A DNA stretch of 64,000 nucleotides from Limnohabitans sp. 2KL-27 (GCF_001269345.1 NZ_CXOP01000001.1:124001-188000), one strand, 5' to 3'; positions 9,487-18,298 are shown, numbered from the stretch's first letter. Numbers and translations: made by a program. Notes: generated by a model not told the origin, from the letters alone.

Positions 9487-9563
9487 TGGTGCGGCTGGCA
9501 GGAATCGAACCCACGACCCCTTGGTTCGTAGCCAAGTACTCTATCCAGCTGAGCTACAGCCGC
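9487..9563 (-). tRNA. tRNA-Arg (ACG)
   Basis: Full cloverleaf on the minus strand: acceptor GCGGCTG/CAGCCGC, anticodon stem CTTGG/CCAAG around loop CTACGAA (anticodon ACG), T arm with GGTTCGATTCC, discriminator A and an encoded CCA. The ACG anticodon is expected to be edited to ICG to read CGU/CGC/CGA. It has its own terminator just downstream. Confidence 0.96.
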
Positions 9564-9618
9564 ATCATGCTCCGAATTATAGCAAGCTTTTCAAGGCACT
9601 TTCGGGCCGCCCTTCAAT

Positions 9619-11136
9619 TTATTGCCAGGACACGGCCGACATGTCGTTGGCAAAAATGGGCGAACTCGACCACAGGCCTTTGAGGCCTTTGCGGTAAACC
9701 GCTGTGTTGGTGGCGTTGAACAGGAACACATTGACCGCATCCTTGGTGATCATGCGCTGCATGTCGCCAAACAGCTGGGTGCGCTCTTTGGCAGCTGTGG
9801 TGGACGCGTGTTTGGCAGCCAGGTCGCGAAAGGCTTTGCTGTCGTAACCCCAGTAATACTGCGGGTTGGCATACGCCATGTAGTCAAGGGGCTCAACGTG
9901 GTTGATCACCGTCAGGTCAAAGTTGCCCTTGAAGGTGCCACCCAGCCACTGCGCCCACTCGACGTTTTCAATCTTGGCGATGATGCCGACCTTGGCCAGC
10001 TGCGCCGCCAAAATCTCACCCCCCTTGCGGGCGTAAGGCGGAGGGGGCAAGGTCAGGGTCACGTTCAGTGGGGTTGTCACACCGGCTTCCTTGAGCAGGG
10101 CCTTGGCCTTTTCGGGGTCATAGGCGTAAGTTCCACTCAACTCCACGTAGCCCGCATCGGTGGGCGCCATGTGGCTGCCAATGGGTTTGGCCAAGCCTTC
10201 AAACACACCGTCGATGAAAGCTTTCTTGTCGACCGCGTGCGACAGGGCACGGCGCACGCGCACATCGTCAAACGGCTTTTTGCGGTTGTTGATGGTCATG
10301 ATGCCCTTGCCGGCCGTGCTGCCCATCTCCACCACAAAGCGCTTGTCTTTCTGGAACTGCTGCAGGCTTTGCGGCGACTGAAAACGCGGCATGCCGTCGA
10401 TGTCGCCCGCCAGCAAAGCGGCCACTTGGGCGGCCGAATCGTTGATGAAGCGGAAGGTGACCTTCTTCACCTTGACGGCATTGGCATCGCGAAAGCCATC
10501 CCACTTGGACAGAGTCACCGCCGTGCCTTTGGCCCAGCTGTCGAGTTTGTAGGGGCCTGTGCCCACGGGCTTGGTGGCCGCGTTGGCCGCGCTGTCCGGG
10601 TGCAAGATGACAGCCGTGTTTTCGCCCATGCGGAACAAGAAGTTGCCATCCGGGTTGGTCAGCACCAGCACCACGGTGTGCGCATCAGGGGTGGAGATGT
10701 GCGTGATGTTGTTGAACACCGCGCCTTTGGCCTTGTTGGTGCTCTTGGCGTCCTTGGCCCGCTCGAAGCTGAACTTGACAGCGGCAGAGTCGAATGGCGC
10801 ACCATCAGAAAACTTCACGCCCTTGCGCAGCTTGAAGGTGTAGGCCTTGCCGTCGGCGTCCATTTTCCAGCTCTCGGCCAGCAAGGGGCTGATGCTGCCA
10901 TCGACGTTGATTTTGGTCAGGCCCTCCAGGATGTTGTAGTGCACCACTTCACCGATGGCCGCGGCCGGGGCCATGGTCGGGTCGAGGCTGGTGGGCTCCA
11001 GGATCATGCCCAGCGTGACGGTGTCCTTGCGCGACTGGGCTTGGGCCTGCAAGGGGGCGGCCACCAAGCTGGCGACCAACACGGTCGCCGAACTCAGCGC
11101 CAGGGTGCGGCGGGTCATGGAAAAGACGTTTTTCAT
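9619..11136 (-). CDS. Peptide-type ABC transporter, periplasmic substrate-binding protein (family 5)
   Basis: 505-residue solute-binding protein of the DppA/OppA (SBP_bac_5) family. A signal peptide is visible (MKNVFSMTRRTLALSSATVL..., with a likely cut after AQAQ). The mature start DTVTLGMILEPTSLDPT, GLTKINVDGSISPLLAESW, KLRKGVKFSDGAPFDSAAVKFS and the late GTFKGNFDLTVINHVEPLD region are family-typical. The ATG overlaps the stop of the upstream ATPase gene (ATGA) and has AGGAG inside that gene's end. It is the last gene of a five-gene transporter operon. The ligand could be di-/oligopeptides or another family 5 substrate. Confidence 0.9.
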   Translation of the reverse strand: MKNVFSMTRRTLALSSATVLVASLVAAPLQAQAQSRKDTVTLGMILEPTSLDPTMAPAAAIGEVVHYNILEGLTKINVDGSISPLLAESWKMDADGKAYTFKLRKGVKFSDGAPFDSAAVKFSFERAKDAKSTNKAKGAVFNNITHISTPDAHTVVLVLTNPDGNFLFRMGENTAVILHPDSAANAATKPVGTGPYKLDSWAKGTAVTLSKWDGFRDANAVKVKKVTFRFINDSAAQVAALLAGDIDGMPRFQSPQSLQQFQKDKRFVVEMGSTAGKGIMTINNRKKPFDDVRVRRALSHAVDKKAFIDGVFEGLAKPIGSHMAPTDAGYVELSGTYAYDPEKAKALLKEAGVTTPLNVTLTLPPPPYARKGGEILAAQLAKVGIIAKIENVEWAQWLGGTFKGNFDLTVINHVEPLDYMAYANPQYYWGYDSKAFRDLAAKHASTTAAKERTQLFGDMQRMITKDAVNVFLFNATNTAVYRKGLKGLWSSSPIFANDMSAVSWQ

Positions 11137-11972
11137 GGGGACTCCTGTTCAAAAAATGAAATCGGCTGGCCAGGAATGGCGGCCAGCAACTTGCGTGTGT
11201 AAGGATGCTCGGCATGCTGAAAAATCTGCTGCGCAGGGCCGTGTTCTACCACACGGCCCGACTGCAAAACCAGCACATCGTCGCACATCAAGTTGACCAC
11301 CGCCAGGTCATGGCTGACCAGCAAATAACTCAAGCCATAGCGGTCTTGCAAGTCCATCATCAGGTTGAGCACCTGGGCCTGCACGGACACATCGAGCGCG
11401 CTGACCGGCTCATCGGCCACGATCAGGGCCGGCCGAGTGATCAAGGCGCGGGCAATGGCAATGCGCTGGCGTTGCCCACCCGAAAATTCATGCGGGTATT
11501 TGTCCAGATCAGCGGTTCTGAGGCCGACTTGGCTCAAGGCCTCGGCTGCGCGCTCGCGCAGCTCGGATCGGCCATCACCAGCTTGGCGCCAGGTCTGGAT
11601 CGGCTCGGTCACGATGGCCAGCACTTTTTGGCGCGGATCCAGCGAGCCGTACGGGTCCTGAAACACCATCTGGAAGCCGCTTCGCAATTGGCGCAAGGCT
11701 TGCCCATGGGTCTGGTGCACATCCACCCCCTTGAACCAAACCCGCCCCTCGGTGGGCGTGTCCAGCGCCATGACCAGCCGCGCCAACGTGGACTTGCCCG
11801 AACCCGACTCGCCCACGATGCCCAGACTTTGACCCGGCTGCAGGGTAAAGCTCACGCCCGACAAAGCCTGCAAAGTGCCCGCGGCTTGCCACAAACCAGC
11901 TCGGGGTAAGGCAAAGCGCCGCCCCAACTGCTGCACTTGCAGCAGCGGCGTAGAACCTGGTTTCTCGCTCAT
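11133..11972 (-). CDS. Peptide ABC transporter ATP-binding protein (DppF/OppF-like)
   Basis: Second ATPase of the transporter (279 aa from the ATG at 11972). Walker A is [17 protein letters not shown], the signature is FSGGQRQRIAIARAL, and Walker B is LIVADEPVSALDVSVQAQVL. The Q-loop region MVFQDPYGSLDPRQKV is typical of the OppF subgroup. The start overlaps the previous gene by four bases (ATGA) and the stop overlaps the binding-protein gene by four. A longer in-frame reading upstream is coding for the previous ATPase in another frame. Confidence 0.93.
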   Translation of the reverse strand: MSEKPGSTPLLQVQQLGRRFALPRAGLWQAAGTLQALSGVSFTLQPGQSLGIVGESGSGKSTLARLVMALDTPTEGRVWFKGVDVHQTHGQALRQLRSGFQMVFQDPYGSLDPRQKVLAIVTEPIQTWRQAGDGRSELRERAAEALSQVGLRTADLDKYPHEFSGGQRQRIAIARALITRPALIVADEPVSALDVSVQAQVLNLMMDLQDRYGLSYLLVSHDLAVVNLMCDDVLVLQSGRVVEHGPAQQIFQHAEHPYTRKLLAAIPGQPISFFEQESP

Positions 11973-12979
11973 GTCAGCCTCCAGCGCGGGCAACTGACCC
12001 CATGGGTCGTTTCGCATTCTGTTTCGTTGGCGATGTTTTCCGGCTGCGGCGGTGTCTGGCGACAATCGCCCACCGCCAAACTGCAGCGGTCTGCAAACGC
12101 ACACCCCAGCGGGAAATCCATCAACTCGGGCACGCTGCCCGGGATCGTGGTCAAGCGTGTGCCACGTGCCAGCCCAAGGCGTGGACGCGCCGCAAACAGA
12201 CCCCGCGTGTAGGGGTGTGCCCGGTGAGCAAACAGCTCAGGTGTGGCTGCGCTTTCGACCACCGCGCCGCCGTACATCACCATCACGCGGTCCACTTGGT
12301 CCTGCATCAGGCCCAGGTCGTGGCTGATCAACAGCAGGCCCATGCCGTCTTCCCGCACCAGTTGATTGATGAGCGTCAAGACCTCTTTTTGCACCGTCAC
12401 ATCGAGCGCGGTGGTGGGTTCGTCGGCAATCAGCAGGTCAGGGCTGCAGGCCAGCGCGATCGAGATCATCACGCGTTGGCGTTGCCCACCCGAGAGCTCA
12501 TGCGGATAGGCGTCGAGACGCTCACGCGCCCGGGGCAACTGCACGCGGTCAAGCAGTTGCAGGGCGCGGGCTTTCGCATCGCTTGCGCTCATGGCTTGGT
12601 GCAGTCGCAAAGGTTCGGCAATCTGCTTCCAGATCGGGTGCAGAGGGTTGAGCGCCGTCATCGGCTCCTGGAAAATCATGGCCATGCGCGCACCGCGCAG
12701 CTGGCACAGCTGCGGCTCGGGCATGCCCACCAGTTCTTGTCCATTGAATGCGATGGAGCCACTCACGCGGGCGCGTTCGGGCAGCAAACCCATCAGGGCC
12801 AAAGCCGTGAGCGATTTGCCACTGCCGCTTTCGCCAATCAGGCCCACCGTCTGGCCACGCGCCATACGCCAGGACACGCCGCGCAGGGCTTGTGCCCAGC
12901 CCCGGGGAGTGGGCAGGCTCACCCGCAAATCGTCGACTTGCAGCAAAGGCTGGGCGTTTGAATGGTCACTCATGTTCAT
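11969..12979 (-). CDS. Peptide ABC transporter ATP-binding protein (DppD/OppD-like)
   Basis: First ATPase of the transporter (336 aa). Walker A is [19 protein letters not shown], the signature [15 protein letters not shown], Walker [20 protein letters not shown]. The C-terminal oligopeptide-transporter extension is present, with [20 protein letters not shown] and cysteines (CAFADRC, later DC and CE) that in this subfamily can hold an iron-sulfur cluster. ATG at 12979 overlaps the permease stop (ATGA). Confidence 0.93.
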   Translation of the reverse strand: MNMSDHSNAQPLLQVDDLRVSLPTPRGWAQALRGVSWRMARGQTVGLIGESGSGKSLTALALMGLLPERARVSGSIAFNGQELVGMPEPQLCQLRGARMAMIFQEPMTALNPLHPIWKQIAEPLRLHQAMSASDAKARALQLLDRVQLPRARERLDAYPHELSGGQRQRVMISIALACSPDLLIADEPTTALDVTVQKEVLTLINQLVREDGMGLLLISHDLGLMQDQVDRVMVMYGGAVVESAATPELFAHRAHPYTRGLFAARPRLGLARGTRLTTIPGSVPELMDFPLGCAFADRCSLAVGDCRQTPPQPENIANETECETTHGVSCPRWRLT

Positions 12980-13821
12980 CTCTGCCGCGCCAGCCGAGGG
13001 TCGAGCACATCGCGCAAGCCATCGCCCAGCAAGTTCAGGCCCAGCACCGCCAGCGCAATGGCGACACCCGGGTACACCGCCAGCATGGGGGCCTGGAACA
13101 TCTGAGACTGCGCTTCGTTGAGCATGCGGCCCCAACTGGGTTGCGGCGGCTGGGTGCCCAAGCCCAAATAAGACAAAGCCGCTTCAGCGAGGATGGCGAT
13201 GGCGAACTGGATGGTGGCCTGCACAATCAGCACACTCGCGATGTTGGGCAAGACATGCGCCAGCGTGATCGCCAGCGGACCCTGGCCTGCGGCGCGGGCT
13301 GCAGCGGTGTAGTCCCGGGCCCAGACCGCATTGGCCGCACCCCTTGAAATGCGGGCAAACACCGGGATGTTGAAAATGCCAATGGCCACGATGCTCACCA
13401 CCAGACCCGGCCCGTAAATCGCGGTCAGCATGATGGCCGACAACAAGGCCGGGAAAGCGAAAGTGAAGTCCGAGGCCCGCATGATGACCTCTTCGACCCA
13501 GCCGCGTCGCGCCGAGGCCAGCAAGCCCAAAGGCACACCCACACCCAAACCAATGCCCACCGCGATTAAACCCACCAGCAAAGAGTTCTGGCTACCCACC
13601 AGGAGCAAAGAGCCAATGTCGCGCCCCAAGCTGTCGGTCCCCAGCCAATGCGCGGCGCTTGGCGAGGCCAGTTTGTTGGGAATGTCGATGTCGCCCACCG
13701 GGTAAGGCGACCAGAACAAAGACAGCACCGCGCACAGCACCATCAGCAGCACCATGGCCCCACCCGCCACCAGACTGGGGTGGCGCCAGGCGCGTCGCCA
13801 GACCGTGTGCTTATCCCGCAT
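12976..13821 (-). CDS. Peptide ABC transporter permease (DppC/OppC-like)
   Basis: 281-residue inner-membrane permease with an N-terminal segment (about residues 18-38), a periplasmic loop containing NKLASPSAAHWLGTDSLGRD (the hallmark LGTDxxGRD of DppC proteins), and five further membrane helices. The cytoplasmic EAA-type loop is RAAGQGPLAITLAHVLPNI. The start overlaps the upstream permease gene by 11 bases. It forms the channel with the DppB-like partner. Confidence 0.93.
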   Translation of the reverse strand: MRDKHTVWRRAWRHPSLVAGGAMVLLMVLCAVLSLFWSPYPVGDIDIPNKLASPSAAHWLGTDSLGRDIGSLLLVGSQNSLLVGLIAVGIGLGVGVPLGLLASARRGWVEEVIMRASDFTFAFPALLSAIMLTAIYGPGLVVSIVAIGIFNIPVFARISRGAANAVWARDYTAAARAAGQGPLAITLAHVLPNIASVLIVQATIQFAIAILAEAALSYLGLGTQPPQPSWGRMLNEAQSQMFQAPMLAVYPGVAIALAVLGLNLLGDGLRDVLDPRLARQR

Positions 13822-14776
13822 GGCCCGCCTTCAATCGCGGATCGATCCATGCATAGAGCACGTCGATGCAAAAGTTGATCAAGATGACCAAGGCCGCCAG
13901 GAGCATCACCACATCGCGCACCACAATCAAATCGCGGTTGGCGATGGCCTGGAAAATCAGCCGGCCAATGCCGGGCAGCACAAACACGTTTTCAATCACG
14001 ATGGCGCTGGTGATCAGGTTGCCAAACTGCAAGCCCATCACGGTGAGCACCGGGATCATGGCGTTGCGCAGCACATGGCCCCACAAGACTTGGCGGCGGC
14101 TCAGTCCTTTGGCCCGAGCGGTGCGCACAAAGTCTTCGCGCAAGGTGTCCAGCACGGCCGAGCGGGTCACCCGCGTCAAGATGGCCGTTTGCACCGCAGC
14201 CAGCGCCATGGCGGGCAGCAGCAAAGCCTTGATGCCCTCCCACACCCCGCCGCCATCTTCTTCAGACCAACCCGGAAAACCACCCGCACTCACCCACTCA
14301 AGGTGCACCGCAAACAGCAAGATCAAAAGAATAGCCAGCCAGAAATTGGGCAAGGCCAAGCCCAATTGGCTGAGCGTCATCACACCCACATCGCCCGCCT
14401 TATTTTGCTCAGCGGCGGCGTAAATGCCCAGCGCCAGCGCCAGCGCCACCGTCAGTCCCATGGCCATCACGGCCAGCGGCAGCGTCACCTGCATGCGCTC
14501 GGCCATCAATTGGGCGGTGGGGGTGTCGTAAGAGATGCTCAGGCCCGTCTGCCCCTGCAGCATGCCGCCCATCCAACTCAGGTAACGGGTGGCCGCGGGC
14601 TGGTTCAGGCCCAGCTTGTCTTCCATCGCGGCAATCGACTCGGGCGTGGCGGTCTCACCCAAAATGACCTGCGCGGCATTGCCCGGCAGCAACTCCAGCA
14701 CGGCAAACACCACGACCGATGTGGCCAGCAGGGTCAGCACAAAGCTCATCAGCCGTCTCAAAACAAACAGGGGCAC
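13811..14776 (-). CDS. Peptide ABC transporter permease (DppB/OppB-like)
   Basis: 321-residue permease, first gene of the operon. It starts with a membrane helix (MPLFVLRRLMSFVLTLLATS), followed by the family's LPGNAAQVILGE. The EAA loop is RTARAKGLSRRQVLWGHVLRNA, and the C-terminus has ENVFVLPGIGRLIFQAI. The start lies 44 bp from the divergent P1-peptidase start, so promoters for both units must lie in or beside this short gap. Confidence 0.93.
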   Translation of the reverse strand: MPLFVLRRLMSFVLTLLATSVVVFAVLELLPGNAAQVILGETATPESIAAMEDKLGLNQPAATRYLSWMGGMLQGQTGLSISYDTPTAQLMAERMQVTLPLAVMAMGLTVALALALGIYAAAEQNKAGDVGVMTLSQLGLALPNFWLAILLILLFAVHLEWVSAGGFPGWSEEDGGGVWEGIKALLLPAMALAAVQTAILTRVTRSAVLDTLREDFVRTARAKGLSRRQVLWGHVLRNAMIPVLTVMGLQFGNLITSAIVIENVFVLPGIGRLIFQAIANRDLIVVRDVVMLLAALVILINFCIDVLYAWIDPRLKAGHAG

Positions 14777-14820
14777 GCGCTATCCTTGGGGTCTGTGAGC
14801 AACGATGAACAGGGTTTTCA

Positions 14821-15840
14821 ATGGCATCGCAAATGATTGTAAACAGCGGGCAAGGCTCCATTGTGGATGTCCCTGGGCTGCAAGTCGGTCACTTCACGCT
14901 GAGCGAACGGCTGACGGGCTGCTCGGTGGTCTTGGCATCCGGCGGTGCTGTGGGTGCGGTCGATGTGCGTGGGGCCGCCCCAGGCACCCGAGAGACCGAT
15001 TTGCTGGACCCCGCCAATCTGGTCGACAAAGTGCACGCTGTGGTGCTGAGCGGCGGCAGCGCCTTTGGCCTGGACGCCGCCACGGGCGTGGTGCGCTGGC
15101 TGGATGAGCACGGCATCGGCTTTGAAACCGGCTACGGCCGCGTGCCCATCGTGCCTGCGGCCGTGTTGTTCGATCTGCCGGTGGTGCGACCGGGCGATGA
15201 CCCCCAAGCCCGCCCCGGCGCGCAAGCTGGCTACGCCGCCTGCCAAGCGGCCACAACGGCCACACCCGCATCAGGCAATGTGGGCGCGGGCGCGGGCGCC
15301 TGCGTGGGCAAACTGTTTGGTCTGGAGCGCTGCATGAAAGGCGGCATCGGCAACGCCAGCGTGCGCGTGGGGCCTTGGGTGGTGGGCGCATTGGTGGCTT
15401 GCAATGCGGTGGGCGATGTGATCGACCCCGGCACAGGCCAGTTGCTGGCCGGTGCCCGCACGGCCGATGGGCGTAACTTGCTGGACACCCAACGCGCCTT
15501 GCTGGCGGGCGAACGCGGCAGCCGCCCCCTGCCCGGCACCAACACCACCATTGGCGTGGTGGCCACCAACGCCACCCTGACCAAAGCTCAAGCCAAGCGC
15601 CTGGCCATGAGCGCCCACGACGGCTTGGCCCGCAGCATCCGACCGGCCCACACCACGCTGGACGGCGACACCTTGTTTGCACTGGCCACGGGCACCGAGG
15701 CCGGCCCGGCGGATCTGATGCTGCTGACCGTGATGGCAGCCGAGGCCACAGCGCTGGCCACCGTGGATGCCATTCGACATGCGCGGGGTATTGAAACCAC
15801 CATGGGGCTGTTGCCGGCAGCCATGGGCATCGAGGCTTGA
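14821..15840 (+). CDS. P1-family peptidase (DmpA/NylC-type N-terminal nucleophile hydrolase) with altered processing site
   Basis: 339-residue member of peptidase family S58, whose proteins cut themselves before an internal Ser/Thr that becomes the catalytic nucleophile (DmpA aminopeptidase, NylC amide hydrolase). Family features are VPGLQVGHFTL, VLSGGSAFGLDAATGVVRWL, GNVGAGAGACVGKL and GALVACNAVGDVIDP. The expected cleavage region reads KGGIGNASVRVG: residue 178 is Asn where Ser or Thr is expected after GIG. Either the nucleophile is shifted to Ser180 or the enzyme is inactive. It lies divergently from a peptide ABC operon, which suggests a role on imported peptides or beta-amino amides. A second in-frame ATG occurs at residue 5. 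Confidence 0.88.
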   Translation: MASQMIVNSGQGSIVDVPGLQVGHFTLSERLTGCSVVLASGGAVGAVDVRGAAPGTRETDLLDPANLVDKVHAVVLSGGSAFGLDAATGVVRWLDEHGIGFETGYGRVPIVPAAVLFDLPVVRPGDDPQARPGAQAGYAACQAATTATPASGNVGAGAGACVGKLFGLERCMKGGIGNASVRVGPWVVGALVACNAVGDVIDPGTGQLLAGARTADGRNLLDTQRALLAGERGSRPLPGTNTTIGVVATNATLTKAQAKRLAMSAHDGLARSIRPAHTTLDGDTLFALATGTEAGPADLMLLTVMAAEATALATVDAIRHARGIETTMGLLPAAMGIEA

Positions 15841-15849
15841 CCCCAAAAG

Positions 15850-15878
15850 CAAAAAGCCCGCTGGACAAGCAGCGGGCT
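15850..15878 (-). terminator. Old tRNA terminator beside the displaced tRNA 3' end
   Basis: Nine-base stem AGCCCGCTG/CAGCGGGCT with a six-base loop. On the minus strand it is followed by TTTTTGC, so it reads as a terminator for transcripts coming from the tRNA side. It sits 17 bp beyond the displaced tRNA 3' end and may also help end the peptidase gene. Confidence 0.7.
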
Positions 15879-15890
15879 CAAGTGTGAATT

Positions 15891-15939
15891 TGAATGGTAG
15901 GGCGTGACAGACTTGAACTGTCGACCAAAGGATTATGAG
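15891..15939 (-). repeat. attL-like displaced tRNA 3' end
   Basis: Contains the 3' 45 bases of a CAT tRNA (anticodon loop CTCATAA through encoded CCA) but no 5' half. It matches 20269-20317 except for a few changes, among them paired ones in the T stem (GACAG/CTGTC here, CACGG/CCGTG in the intact gene) that preserve pairing. The match stops in the anticodon loop, a usual crossover place for tyrosine integrases. Confidence 0.75.
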
Positions 15940-16159
15940 CAATGCTGCCTAAACTAATTTATTACTTAGAACAACATTTTGTAGCGTGAAAGAAAACTGG
16001 TGTAATCGTTCTCGCCTTGCACAACACCCTGCAAAAGTTCGCAGCGTGTCAAAAAGTATTTCCGTCTTGACCAGCATTTTTTCGCTCACCAACTCAACAG
16101 CGTGAAGTTTAGGCAAGGTCACAGTCCAAAAATTAAGCTGGACTGATGCCTTGTTGCAT

Positions 16160-16178
16160 GTGTCGCTTAACACGACAC
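16160..16178. promoter_or_regulatory. Dyad GTGTCG...CGACAC, copy 1
   Basis: Six-base inverted repeat with a seven-base spacer (CTTAACA), two bases beyond the stop of the left DUF6641 remnant. A near-identical dyad occurs at 16600-16618. It could be an operator or a weak terminator; no T run follows. Confidence 0.3.
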
Positions 16179-16179
16179 G

Positions 16180-16498
16180 TCACCCTTGAAAGCCTGCACG
16201 CAACTTGTTGGACGCTGCATCAATCGCTGTGTCCAGTTCCCCTGCCAAAACTGCTGCTTTAATGATTTCCAGCGTGGGCACAAGCTCCTTTTCGCAAGCT
16301 ATCTCAACGGCATATTTGCCCTTTGCCAGTTAGAGCAATCGTGCACCATATCGCACGCTCAGTGCCAGCTTGTTGGGCTTTTGCCAGCTCTGCTTGTTCA
16401 CACAGTCGCTTCGCCAACTTGTTGCGCCGCATCTGGACTGCGGGCATGTGTGTCGGTTTGACAGCTGTGCTCAGCTTTAGGGTTGCAAAGGTTGCCAT
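16180..16498 (-). pseudogene. DUF6641-family gene, left copy, broken
   Basis: The N-terminus (MATFATLKLSTAVKP, RRNKLAKRLCEQAELAKAQQ) and the C-terminus (ELVPTLEIIKAAVLAGELDT, IDAASNKLRAGFQG, stop at 16180) both match my recollection of the Burkholderiales DUF6641 family. They are in different frames, an in-frame TAA interrupts VRYGAR...LAKGKYAVEIA, and much of the usual middle is missing. The start is preceded by GAAAGGAAAAGCAC and, about 75 bp upstream, a palindrome shared with the right copy. The function of intact members is unknown. Confidence 0.65.
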
Positions 16499-16571
16499 GT
16501 GCTTTTCCTTTCAGTTATGTTTAAAGCACAGGTAAGTCTGTAGTCGGCCCCAAGTTAGAGCAACCTGAGTT

Positions 16572-16586
16572 CGTCCAAATTGGACG
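16572..16586. promoter_or_regulatory. Operator-like palindrome upstream of left DUF6641 copy
   Basis: CGTCCAA-A-TTGGACG, a perfect 7-1-7 palindrome. The same site, with one changed base, lies at the same distance (about 73-75 bp) upstream of the right DUF6641 copy. The region between palindrome and start codon is otherwise only partly conserved, apart from the leader TGTGCTTTAA and the ribosome site. Confidence 0.5.
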
Positions 16587-16599
16587 GTCATTAGCAAGA

Positions 16600-16618
16600 G
16601 TGTCGTGCAAAACGACAC
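16600..16618. promoter_or_regulatory. Dyad GTGTCGT...ACGACAC, copy 2
   Basis: Perfect seven-base inverted repeat with a five-base spacer (GCAAA), between the DUF6641 operator and the serine hydrolase start. It resembles the dyad at 16160-16178, so the two may bound the DUF6641 unit or bind the same protein. Confidence 0.3.
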
Positions 16619-16706
16619 ACTGCGGTAGCTAGCGCAGTGCCTACAGATGGAAGCATGCCCTTGGAAATGTCGTATAAGAATGATTACTTTCAGTGAAAGG
16701 CTTCGT

Positions 16707-17939
16707 ATGAACAAGCGCCAGTTCCTGTTTGCAACCATGGGTTTGGGGTCATCGTTGCTGCCCTTTTCAACTTGGGCACAAGACAGATGGGGCGAATCCA
16801 GAGGATTCCCTACAGGCTGGGGGCTACCTGGGCAACAGCAAAAGTGGGAAGGCTATACCGAGTACCACGTTGGGAATTTTTCAGGCGGCATTGAATCTAT
16901 GCTGACTCATCAAAAAATTCGAGCCAGTAGCCAGCCTTTGATATTCAAGGAAGCCAAACGAAAAATCAAGCTCAACTTTGCCATGGATGCGTCTGATTTC
17001 GCTGCCAAGTACAACCGCTCAGGGCTACTGATTGCCCGCAATGGTGAGATTTGGCATGAGGAATACCGCTTCAAGCGCACTGCTGAAATGCGATTCTTTG
17101 GATGGTCTATGACCAAAAGCATCGTTGGATTACTTACTGGCATTGCACTAGAGCAAAAGAAACTGGAAACCGTCGATGACCGAATCGACAAATATGTACC
17201 GCAACTTGTGGGGCACCTGTTTGCGGACATTACTCTGCGGAATTTGTTGAACATGTCCAGCGGCATCAACATTTGTGAGTCATTCTGCAGTCCCAACAAT
17301 GGCTTCGAACGCTACGGTTTTTCACAAATAGGCTACTCACCAAGGCGCGGCGAAGGTACTGACCAAATCAAGGCGCTCCTTGACTTCAAATGGGGACGCA
17401 GTGAGCCACAGGGCACGAAATTTAATTACACCGATATCAATCCAGTTTTGGTGGCTTGGGTCTTGGAGACCGTCTATCAACAACCGTTAGCACTCATCGC
17501 TGAACAGCAACTTTGGCAACCAATGGGAGCTGCGGCGGACGCCACATGGCTGACAGATGCCAAGGGCTTCACTTTTAGTGGCGCCGGCGTGTCAGCAACG
17601 CTGCAAGACTGGGCGCGAGTGGGGATACTTGTGGCAAATGATGGCTATCTGAACGGACAACAAATCGTCCCAAAAGCATGGATTGAGGACACCGCCAGGC
17701 ATACGGACAAAGACCAAGCATCGCGCTTCAATGTTGCACGCCCCGGACGTGCTTACAAGAACTTCTTTTGGCACCATACGGCGGATGGTGGCATGCTGAG
17801 AATGGCTGGAGCCGTCTCGCAAAATGTCCTCATTGACCGCAAATCAAAGACGGTATTGGTTCAAACAGGCGTTAGCAATGAAGATGGCGCGGATGAAATG
17901 ATGCGGACACTTTTTGCATCTGCTTGCGAACAACGCTGA
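16707..17939 (+). CDS. Exported serine hydrolase (beta-lactamase/6-aminohexanoate-dimer-hydrolase-like)
   Basis: 410 aa from the ATG at 16707, which has GAAAGG seven bases upstream. The N-terminus MNKRQFLFATMGLGSSLLPF then STWAQ looks like an export signal. The family S12 catalytic motifs are S134-M-T-K137 (FGWSMTKSIVG) and Y241 (KFNYTDINP); the third motif region is FFWHHTADGGMLRMAG. The pattern favours an esterase/amidase over a true beta-lactamase. It lies inside the tRNA island, next to the truncated 3' side of a DUF6641 gene, and looks like cargo. The substrate is unknown. Confidence 0.82.
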   Translation: MNKRQFLFATMGLGSSLLPFSTWAQDRWGESRGFPTGWGLPGQQQKWEGYTEYHVGNFSGGIESMLTHQKIRASSQPLIFKEAKRKIKLNFAMDASDFAAKYNRSGLLIARNGEIWHEEYRFKRTAEMRFFGWSMTKSIVGLLTGIALEQKKLETVDDRIDKYVPQLVGHLFADITLRNLLNMSSGINICESFCSPNNGFERYGFSQIGYSPRRGEGTDQIKALLDFKWGRSEPQGTKFNYTDINPVLVAWVLETVYQQPLALIAEQQLWQPMGAAADATWLTDAKGFTFSGAGVSATLQDWARVGILVANDGYLNGQQIVPKAWIEDTARHTDKDQASRFNVARPGRAYKNFFWHHTADGGMLRMAGAVSQNVLIDRKSKTVLVQTGVSNEDGADEMMRTLFASACEQR

Positions 17940-18208
17940 TCGCCAACAAGCACTCGCCTCGCGCTCCAGTCGAAAAACCGTGGCTTGATGCGCACAGGCA
18001 CTTGTTTGACGATACGTGCGCCAGTGTCAGCATCTGCGAATGAACGAAAGCGTGTGGGTGTGTAGTGCTGACCCTGCGCCTGTGCAGTTGCCAACATGTG
18101 CTGCTCACCCAGTTTCATCAGCAGTTTGTTTATACGTTTCATAATCTCAGGCAGTGCGCGAGTCTTGCGAGCTGCTGTGAGTTTCAGTGTGTTCAAGATG
18201 GCTGTCAT
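17861..18208 (-). pseudogene. DUF6641-family gene, right copy, truncated
   Basis: The N-terminal part is well kept: MTAILNTLKLTAARKTRALP, MKRINKLLMKLGEQHMLATA, YTPTRFRSFADADTGARIVK, VPVRIKPRFFDW. After about 90 residues similarity ends and the reading frame runs into the opposite strand of the serine hydrolase 3' end, so the C-terminal half (VRYG..., AGELDT...) is lost. The upstream leader (TGTGCTTTAA, GAAAGGAAAAGCAC) and palindrome match the left copy. Insertion of the hydrolase cassette or a deletion probably removed the rest. Confidence 0.62.
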
Positions 18209-18279
18209 GTGCTTTTCCTTTCAGATGTTGTTAAAGCACAGACAATTTTGTGATCACCCCCAAAGAAGAACAACTGATA

Positions 18280-18298
18280 TCCGTTCAATTTGGACGGA
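18280..18298. promoter_or_regulatory. Operator-like palindrome upstream of right DUF6641 copy
   Basis: TCCGTTCAA-T-TTGGACGGA, a 9-1-9 dyad with a single mismatch, matching the palindrome at 16572-16586 and at the same distance from its start codon. It directly adjoins the stop of the small broken upstream gene. Confidence 0.5.

Noticed and set aside
15949..16173. Short minus-strand frame at the left end of the island
   Set aside because: No ribosome site, no family match, and it lies between the DUF6641 stop and the tRNA fragment; treated as spacer.
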